Shown: in pieces, positions 32,645-38,124 of the stretch
How positions within the stretch are numbered: the stretch's first letter is position 1
Layout: each line of letters begins with the position of its first letter
Origin: Rhizomonospora bruguierae
GTDB taxonomy: Bacteria > Actinomycetota > Actinomycetes > Mycobacteriales > Micromonosporaceae
DNA length: 38,124 nucleotides
Assembly (NCBI RefSeq): GCF_018397995.1
Contig: NZ_BBQH01000033.1
Location: 1-38,124, forward strand
Direction: 5' to 3'
Translations under genes and position numbers: made by a program
Notes under the pieces: generated by a model
The model's input: only the letters and a program-made list of their open reading frames with translations
What the model was told of the DNA's origin: nothing
Databases searched by the model: none

Positions 32645-33214
32645 GTGAAAAAGGCTGCGCTGGGCGCCGCGGTGCTCGCCGGTTCCGTGGCTCTGCTGCT
32701 GGGCGCCTGTGGCGGCTCGGACGGCGACGGGAACGCGGCTGCCAGCGACGGGAACCGGGCCGACGGCTTCGCCGCGTACACGGCCTGCCTGCGGGAGCAG
32801 GGTATTTCGATGCCGACCGGGCGGGCGGGCGGCCGGCCCTCCGGCCTCCCCTCGGGCCGGCCCTCCGGTCTCCCCTCGGGTACTCCGTCCCCACGCCCGT
32901 CGGGTGAGCCGCGCGGCGGCGGGTTCGGCAACTTCCGCCCGGAGGGCGTGGACGACGCCACCTGGGAGAAGGCGCAGGCGGCCTGCCAGTCCAAGATGCC
33001 CACCGGCGGCCCCGAGGGCGGTCCCGGCGGCTGGCCCGGCGGCGGGGCCGATGGGGGCGCCTTCACCGCGTACCGCAACTGCCTGCGGGAGAACGGGGTC
33101 GCCGACGACAACATGCGCGACCTGAGCACGGCGGACCCCAAGGTGGCCGCCGCGCTGACCAAGTGCGAGGTGCTGCGCCCCACCGGCATGCCGACCGGCG
33201 GGCCCGGCCGGTAG
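32645..33214 (+). CDS. Lipoprotein with duplicated Cys-containing unit
   Basis: The 189-residue product has a type II signal peptide with lipobox L-L-G-A-C (lipidated C22). Two related units follow: FAAYTACLREQGISMP (42-57, closing with AACQSKMP near 114) and FTAYRNCLRENGVAD (140-154, closing with LTKCEVLRP near 174). Each contributes two cysteines, suggesting two small disulfide-closed alpha domains. A Pro/Ser/Gly/Arg-rich linker (about 58-98) separates them and contains a DNA-level tandem repeat. The F-x-x-Y-x-x-C-L/M-R-x-x-G motif recurs in actinobacterial secreted proteins beside MacAB-like systems. It starts at GTG 32645 with a strong GAGGAGG at 32631-32637. It is divergent from the second adaptor, so it probably belongs to the same stress or efflux response. 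Confidence 0.8.
   Translation: MKKAALGAAVLAGSVALLLGACGGSDGDGNAAASDGNRADGFAAYTACLREQGISMPTGRAGGRPSGLPSGRPSGLPSGTPSPRPSGEPRGGGFGNFRPEGVDDATWEKAQAACQSKMPTGGPEGGPGGWPGGGADGGAFTAYRNCLRENGVADDNMRDLSTADPKVAAALTKCEVLRPTGMPTGGPGR
32831..32878 (+). repeat. 24-bp tandem duplication in the lipoprotein linker
   Basis: Two adjacent 24-base units (32831-32854 and 32855-32878) differ at one position and both encode GRPSGLPS. This is a recent in-frame slippage or duplication in the linker. Confidence 0.85.
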
Positions 33215-33216
33215 TG

Positions 33217-33235
33217 ATCACCCCGCCCGGGTGAT
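33217..33235 (+). terminator. Hairpin after the lipoprotein gene
   Basis: ATCACCC (33217-33223) and GGGTGAT (33229-33235) form a perfect 7-bp stem with a 5-base loop, 2 bases past the TAG stop. It may terminate the lipoprotein transcript or regulate the next gene, 35 bases downstream. Confidence 0.45.
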
Positions 33236-33270
33236 GTCCGGGCACCACGACCGGGGCCACCCTGGGCGGC

Positions 33271-33648
33271 ATGACCTACCCGACGGAGCGTTACCTCCTG
33301 GAGCTGAGCCGGCGCGGACACGACGCGCTGCTGGAGAAGGTCCGCGGCACTGTCCGGATCGACGTGGCGCGGGAGGGCGAGACCGACCACTGGCTGCTCA
33401 CGGTCGCCCGGGGCGACCTGCGCGTGGCCCGGGACGCGGGGCCGGCGGACGCCGTGGTCAGCGGTCGGCAGACGTGCTGGGACGGGCTGGTCTCCGGCTC
33501 GGCCCGGGCACTAGACGCCTGGCTGCGCAACGAACTGACCGTCGAGGGCCGCTTCGAACTGCTGACGGTGCTGGACCGGCTGATGCCGGGTTATCCGGGT
33601 GCCCGGCACCCGCGGGACGTGGTGCGGGAAGGGGGTCGTGCGGCGTGA
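33271..33648 (+). CDS. SCP2 sterol-binding-domain-like protein
   Basis: The 125-residue protein looks like a single SCP2-type lipid-binding domain: VRGTVRIDVAREGETDHWLL and VARGDLRVARDAGPADAVVS form the sheet. WDGLVSGSARALDAWLRNEL and TVEGRFELLTVLDRLMPG form the amphipathic cover, with the LTVEG turn typical of the family. It starts at ATG 33271, and its stop overlaps the next start as GTGA, so it is translated together with the glucosidase-like enzyme. The ligand is unknown. Such a pairing of SCP2-like and amylo-glucosidase-like genes is suggestive, but not informative about function. Confidence 0.8.
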   Translation: MTYPTERYLLELSRRGHDALLEKVRGTVRIDVAREGETDHWLLTVARGDLRVARDAGPADAVVSGRQTCWDGLVSGSARALDAWLRNELTVEGRFELLTVLDRLMPGYPGARHPRDVVREGGRAA

Positions 33649-35696
33649 CGGACGACCAGGTCAAGATCCTCAACGGGACCACGTTCATGGTCAGCGACGG
33701 CAGCGGCGACGTCAGCTGCTCGCCGGCCAGCCCGATGGGGCTGTTCGCGTTCGACACCCGGTTCCTGTCCCGCTGGCAGCTCACGGTCAACGGGCAGCCG
33801 CTGGCCCCGCTCTCCGTCGACGACCTCCAGTACTTCGAGACCCGCTTCTTCCTGGTGCCCGGTCCGCCGACCCAGTACGTGGACGCGAAGCTGTCCGTGC
33901 TGCGCCAGCGCTCGATCGTGACCGACCTGTCCGAGCGGCTCACGCTGATCAACCACGACCAGGTCCCGATCGACCTGACCATCCGGATGGAGGTGGGCAG
34001 CGACTTCGCGGACGTGTTCGAGATCCGCGGCGAGGCGGTCAAGAAGGGGCAGTACTACACCCGGGTGGAGGACTCCCACCTGTGCATGGGGTACCGGCGG
34101 GACCAGTTCCGCCGGGAGACCCTGGTCATCTGCGAGGACGGCGCGGAGATGGACGACCGGGGGTTCACCTGGCGGGTCACGCTCGCCGCGCAGCAGGAGT
34201 GGAGCGCCGCCGTCCAGGTCAAGATGAGCGTACTGGACGGGCACGGCAAGGACGTCCGCAAGGCGCTCGCCGTGGGCCGCCTCACCCGGCAGGACCTGGA
34301 GAGCGACCTGGCGGCCTGGCTGGACCGGGCACCGAAGCTCACGACCGACTGGGAGCCGCTGCCCGGCACGTACCACCGGAGCCTGGTGGACCTGGCCGCG
34401 CTGCGGTACAGGACGCTCAGCTACCCCAACTCGACCCTGCCCGCCGCCGGGCTGCCCTGGTTCATGGCCCTGGTGGGCCGGGACAGCATCATCACCTGCC
34501 TCCAGACGCTGCCGTTCGCCTCGCAGCTGACCACCGCGACGCTGCGCATGCTCAGCGCGTTCCAGGGGACCCAACTCGACGACTTCCGGGACGAGGAGCC
34601 CGGCAAGATCCTGCGCGAGTTCCGGTACGGGGAGTCGGCGGCGTTCAACGAGATGCCGCACTCGCCGTACTACGGCAACGCGGACGGGACGCCGCTGTTC
34701 GTGATCCTGCTGGACGAGTACGAGCGGTGGACCGGGGACGACCGGCTGGTCCGCGACTACGAGCAGGAGGTGCGGACCGCCCTGCACTGGATCGACGAGT
34801 ACGGCGATCTGCTCGGCGACGGCTACGTGCGGTACCAGCCGCGCAACCAGACCACCGGGGTGGTCAACCAGGTCTGGAAGGAGTCCATCGACGCGATCTG
34901 CTTCCGGGACGGCCGGCTGCCGGCGATGCCCCGGGCCACCTGCGAGGTGCAGGGGTACGCGTACGACGCGAAGATGCGCGGCGCCCGGCTGGCCCGGGAG
35001 TTCTGGGACGACCCCGAGTACGCGGACCGGCTGGAGCGGGAGGCCGCCGAGCTGCGGGACCGGTTCAACCGGGACTTCTGGGTGGAGGACGGCCAGTACT
35101 ACGCCCTCGCGCTGGACTCCGCGGGCAGCCAGGTCGACGCGCTCGCGTCGAACATGGGTCACCTGCTGTGGAGCGGGATCGTCCCGCAGCACCGGGCCGC
35201 GCACGTGGTCCGCCACCTGCTCGGCCCCGAGTTGTACTCGGGCTGGGGGGTGCGCACCCTGGCGACCGACCAGGCCCGGTACAACCCGATCGGCTACCAC
35301 GTGGGCGCGGTCTGGCCGTGGGACAACGCGCTGATCGCCCTCGGGTTGCGGCGCTACGGGTTCCACCGGGAGGCGTGGACGATCGCGGAGGGGATGCTGG
35401 AGGCGGCCCAGATGTTCGGCGGCCGGCTGCCGGAGGCGTTCGGCGGATACGAGCGGGAGCTCACCAAGTACCCGGTGGAGTACCCGACCGCCTCCAGCCC
35501 GCAGGCGTGGTCCACCGGGGCGCCGCTGATGCTCCTGCGGGCGATCCTCGGGCTGGAGCCGCACGTGGACCACCTGGCGGTGACGCCGGCGCTGCCGGAG
35601 AAGGTCGGCCGGATCGAACTGCTGAACATCCGTGGCCGGTGGGGCGTCGCCGACGCCTTCGGACACGGCCGGCCCCCGTACCGCCCGCAGTCCTGA
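33645..35696 (+). CDS. Amylo-alpha-1,6-glucosidase / glycogen-debranching family
   Basis: The 683-residue soluble protein has two parts. An N-terminal beta-sandwich (about 5-215; MVSDGSGDVSCSPASPMGLF, DTRFLSRWQLTVNGQPL) matches the bacterial GDE_N domain. The C-terminal alpha/alpha barrel (about 240-660) has GRDSIITCLQTLPF, EMPHSPYYGNADGTPLFV, QVWKESIDAICFRDG, EVQGYAYDAKMRGAR, IGYHVGAVWPWDNALIA and GGYERE, the conserved blocks of the amylo-1,6-glucosidase/GH15-like fold. It may hydrolyse alpha-1,6 or alpha,alpha-glucosidic bonds in storage or compatible-solute glucans. It starts at GTG 33645 with a 4-base overlap. The frame is open from 33231, but the upstream part is shadow of the SCP2-like gene. 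Confidence 0.9.
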   Translation: MTDDQVKILNGTTFMVSDGSGDVSCSPASPMGLFAFDTRFLSRWQLTVNGQPLAPLSVDDLQYFETRFFLVPGPPTQYVDAKLSVLRQRSIVTDLSERLTLINHDQVPIDLTIRMEVGSDFADVFEIRGEAVKKGQYYTRVEDSHLCMGYRRDQFRRETLVICEDGAEMDDRGFTWRVTLAAQQEWSAAVQVKMSVLDGHGKDVRKALAVGRLTRQDLESDLAAWLDRAPKLTTDWEPLPGTYHRSLVDLAALRYRTLSYPNSTLPAAGLPWFMALVGRDSIITCLQTLPFASQLTTATLRMLSAFQGTQLDDFRDEEPGKILREFRYGESAAFNEMPHSPYYGNADGTPLFVILLDEYERWTGDDRLVRDYEQEVRTALHWIDEYGDLLGDGYVRYQPRNQTTGVVNQVWKESIDAICFRDGRLPAMPRATCEVQGYAYDAKMRGARLAREFWDDPEYADRLEREAAELRDRFNRDFWVEDGQYYALALDSAGSQVDALASNMGHLLWSGIVPQHRAAHVVRHLLGPELYSGWGVRTLATDQARYNPIGYHVGAVWPWDNALIALGLRRYGFHREAWTIAEGMLEAAQMFGGRLPEAFGGYERELTKYPVEYPTASSPQAWSTGAPLMLLRAILGLEPHVDHLAVTPALPEKVGRIELLNIRGRWGVADAFGHGRPPYRPQS

Positions 35697-35734
35697 TCTC
35701 TACGACTCACGCTGCTCGGTCACGGCCGCTCACG

Positions 35735-35753
35735 GCGGCGCCGCTCGATTTTT
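35735..35753 (+). terminator. Weak intrinsic terminator after the debranching gene
   Basis: A self-complementary GCGGCGCCGC (35735-35744) is followed by TCGA and five T residues (35749-35753), 38 bases past the stop. GCCG/CGGC pairing around CTCA just upstream offers an alternative stem. It separates the operon from the convergent truncated gene. Confidence 0.4.
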
Positions 35754-35790
35754 GATCTTGTTCCGGTAACGACGAATTTGGGCAGGGCCG

Positions 35791-37005
35791 CTACGCCGTG
35801 AGGACTTCGTGGAGCTGTGCCGTGCCGGGCAGGTTCGGCCAGCGCCGCGTCAACGTCTTGTCGAGGGTGTGCAGTTCCTTGGCGATCCGGGCGGATCCGG
35901 TGGTCCGGGCGGTGACGACGCAGCGCAGGCCGAGCTCGGCGGCGCGTTCGGGGTCCGGTGTGGCTGTCGCGAGCACCGTGTTGGCGAGTTTGGCCTGCTG
36001 GTGGCCGAGATCGCGCTGCAGATGCTCCGGTGTTGCTTTGATCTTGTCTTCGAGGATCGTGACTGCGGCCTCGGCTTTGCCGCACGCCCGGTACCCGGAT
36101 GCCGACTGTTCTTCGAGGGTCTCCAGGTCGTAGCGGTGCAGGTAGACCGGCGCGGTTTCGTCGATGTCGCCGGGATGGTCACGCAACAGGTTCGCGGCTA
36201 GGTCGATGCGCTGCTGGAACTCGTCCGGGTCGTTGGCCAGCGCCCAGCCGCGGGCTTCCTGCTGCGCGGCCAGGGCGTGCAGCACGGGGCTGACCGGTCC
36301 GGGGACCTTGCGGGCGGCGGCAGCGAGGTCGACGACGCTGACGGCGTCGTCGACGAGCAGCGCGATGTTGGACTTGCGCACGAGCATGTAGGCGACCATC
36401 TGGTAGTCGCCGATCGCCTGTGCCCATTGGCTGCCGAGGTCGGACCAGTACATCGCTGCGGTGGTGTCACCGCCGTCTTGGTGCAGCCATCCGGCGAATT
36501 CGGCGTACTGGGCTAGTAGCCGCAGCACCGGTTCCGCGGTGCCGGGCCGGGTGTGGCGGCGCAGCCCGTCGAGGACTTCGATCTGGGCGAGGACCGGGCC
36601 GAGGAGATCGCGGGGGCCGAGCATCTTGTCGGCGGTGAAGTGCTGGGTCAGCATGGTGGAGAAGTAGTCGAGAACCTGCGGGTCGACGCGGCGGGACTCG
36701 TCGACGGTCTTGGACACCCGCTCGGCCTGATCCAGGTTGGCCACCCCGGCGGGCAGCAGGCCACGCAGCGCTCCACCGGCAAGGAGCTGGTTGAACTCGC
36801 GTCGGGTAAGACTCACTCGCACGATCCTCCCGTCCGGGGTTCGCAGCTCCAACGTGACGCTATCGCCATCATCAACGTGGAGCCCACCGGTCGGTAGGGC
36901 CTTCGTCCCCGAAGTGCTCGCGGCGGACTGATCGTGCTCGCCGACGAGGGATCGCAGCAGTCCGAACAGGCCGCCGGTGCCGAGGGCCTTATCGAGGGCG
37001 GGCAC
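35791..37005 (-). pseudogene. Regulator-like helical-repeat protein lacking its N terminus
   Basis: The readable part (about 404 residues from GTG 37005) is alpha-helical, with tetratricopeptide-like pairs: PGTAEPVLRLLAQYAEFAGW, AAMYWSDLGSQWAQAIGDYQ, VSPVLHALAAQQEARGWALA and PVYLHRYDLETLEEQSASGY. Its first part contains SVTLELRTPDGRIVRVSLTR and RREFNQLLAGGALRG. The same architecture follows an N-terminal XRE-type helix-turn-helix in actinobacterial regulators. Here the frame runs upstream of about 37020 into the antisense of an aminotransferase fragment, giving arginine/aspartate-rich nonsense up to 37299. The DNA-binding domain is therefore missing, and I call it a truncated gene. It could still be expressed as a stand-alone repeat protein. 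No ribosome binding site is obvious at 37005. Confidence 0.65.
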
Positions 37006-37017
37006 CAAGGCGGGGTC

Positions 37018-37582
37018 GATGTCGCGCTGGGCGTACGCGCCGGCGACGAGGTCCTGGTCCCGGCGACCGCGCCGATCCCAACCGCGATGCCGATCCTGAC
37101 CTGCGGCGCGATCCCGGTCATCGTCGACACCAAACCCGACAGGCTGGCGCTCGACCCGTCCGATGTGGAGGTTAAACTCGCCCCGAGGACCAAGGCTGGA
37201 CTGGCAACTACGCGCACGTCGTGCGAACGCCGTACGCCTCACCGCCGCGCTGCCCTCAAGCGGACGGCTCCGCGAGTTGGCGTGCGGCACCATGGGCACC
37301 CCGAACTACTACAGCCTGGTCCTGTCCGCACCGATCGACGGCGCGGACCACCTTGCGGCCGAGTTCGCTGGTGCTGGGCTGGCACCGGACTCGATCCGCT
37401 ACGGCTACCAGCCGCTATACCACCGGTCGATCTTCACCCGGTACGCCACTGACTGCCCGAACGCCGAAGCCCTCGCCGCGACGACGTTCCCGCTGCCGGT
37501 TCATCCGGGTATGTCCGGGGCGGCCCTAGACTGGGTCGCGGACCGCATTGCCGTCTTCGCGGAAAGGCAGCAGCCATCGTGA
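37018..37582 (+). pseudogene. DegT/DnrJ/EryC1-type aminotransferase, multiply deleted
   Basis: Three segments of one PLP aminotransferase family can be read. The first is VDVALGVRAGDEVLVPATAP with IPVIVDTKPDRLALDPSDVE and APRTKA (37018-37194), the N-terminal third after its own start has been lost. The second is a short TGNYAHV in another frame (about 37200-37220). The third is the C-terminal third in a further frame (37214-37582): RRANAVRLTAAL, GTPNYYSLVL, IRYGYQPLYHRSIF and PNAEALAATTFPLPVHPGMS. The catalytic PLP-lysine region between the first and second segments is absent. Intact members are about 370-400 residues. Both junctions change frame, so the gene is dead. It is directly followed by a NUDIX reading frame. 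Confidence 0.75.
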
Positions 37583-37693
37583 TCAGCGTGGGGTTGGGCC
37601 GACCCTCTCGTCGCAAAGGCAACGACGGCGATCTACGCCAAGGTCATCCGGCACTTCACCGCGTCCGCCGTCGTCCTCAACGACCACGATGAA

Positions 37694-38098
37694 GTGCTGC
37701 TCGTGCACCACAACAAGCTCGGGCAGTGGCTGTACCCCGGCGGGCACGTCGACCCTGACGAGGACCCGGCGCAGGCCGCCGTCCGCGAAGTCGCCGAGGA
37801 GACCGGCATCGCGGCCGTCGTCATCGGCGAACCCGCATTCACCCACCCGGCCGTACGCAGCCACGCGGCACCATGGGCAATCATCGAGATGGACGTCAAT
37901 GACGCCAAGGTCGGCGCCCACCGCCACATCGACCTCGTCTACGTCTGCCGGGCGTCCGGCGGCGAACTCGCCGCGCAGGTCGAAGAGGTCGCGGGCGTGC
38001 GCTGGGTGCCCGTGGCGGATCTGGCCGGGCTGCCGACCCCCATCGAAGTGCCCGATTTGGTGGCGACGGCGGCACGATGGGCCAAGGCGCAGCAGTAA
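37694..38098 (+). CDS. NUDIX hydrolase with disturbed 5' end
   Basis: A perfect Nudix box, GGHVDPDEDPAQ through AVREVAEETGI (residues 16-39 from the GTG at 37694), identifies the family. It hydrolyses nucleoside-diphosphate-linked substrates with Mg2+. The C-terminal part (VYVCRASGGELAAQVEEVAG, VRWVPVADLAGLPTP) is normal. The domain's first strand clearly lies upstream in the same frame (TTAIYAKVIRHFTASAVVLN, about 37622-37681), but no ATG, GTG or TTG exists between the TGA at 37580-37582 and 37694. A GTG at 37579 overlapping that TGA would be the natural coupled start, but it is in another frame. A one-base loss in the G-rich run near 37588-37600 would explain this. The product is either truncated or the gene is inactive. 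Confidence 0.7.
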   Translation: MLLVHHNKLGQWLYPGGHVDPDEDPAQAAVREVAEETGIAAVVIGEPAFTHPAVRSHAAPWAIIEMDVNDAKVGAHRHIDLVYVCRASGGELAAQVEEVAGVRWVPVADLAGLPTPIEVPDLVATAARWAKAQQ

Positions 38099-38124
38099 CC
38101 CGATTCCACAGAATCAGGCGGGGG

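Overview
The window is high-GC DNA with GTG starts, long opposite-strand shadow frames, lipobox lipoproteins, HisKA_3 and OmpR-type two-component systems and a DUF6300 protein. This points to a filamentous actinobacterium, probably in or near Micromonosporaceae; the family-level placement is inference from gene content. No tRNA, rRNA, CRISPR array, integrase or transposase was recognised.

Positions 1-6640 are accessory and partly decayed: hypothetical proteins, a lipoprotein, a medium-chain dehydrogenase fragment lacking both ends, an aminoglycoside-phosphotransferase-like kinase, and an ArsR regulator divergent from a quinone-oxidoreductase-like gene across a 15-bp-arm palindrome. Positions 6848-16090 look like stable chromosome: a large secreted nuclease/5'-nucleotidase fusion with a strong terminator, a one-helix membrane protein, an SDR oxidoreductase, a soluble transhydrogenase (sthA), a CPCC zinc-ribbon-like protein and an AI-2E family transporter.

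Positions 16091-17406 are a graveyard of three unrelated remnants placed end to end: a BTAD/SARP regulator tail, an ABC permease fragment, and an asparagine-synthase-like tail. Next come a DUF6300 protein and a full-length DNA polymerase III alpha subunit with an intact PHP metal site, whose neighbourhood makes a second copy plausible.

Positions 21646-24951 hold a hypothetical protein, a NarL-type two-component pair, three perfect DnaA boxes in 41 bp, and another hypothetical protein. Positions 24965-32476 are a seven-gene minus-strand block: orphan HlyD-like adaptor, OmpR-type regulator, sensor kinase, MacA-like adaptor, ATPase, MacB-like permease and a membrane-anchored DUF5666-like protein. 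Together they look like a two-component-controlled tripartite-style efflux or envelope-stress module. A lipoprotein is divergent from it, and a shared sequence motif precedes both adaptor genes.

Positions 33271-35696 carry an SCP2-like protein translationally coupled to an amylo-alpha-1,6-glucosidase family enzyme. The right end (35791-38124) is decayed again: a regulator-like protein that lost its N terminus lies head to head with a DegT-type aminotransferase that lost its N terminus and internal segments, followed by a NUDIX gene with a disturbed start. No clearly new system is proven. The strongest leads are the polymerase and its remnant-rich flank, the DnaA-box cluster, and the two-adaptor efflux block with its shared upstream motif.
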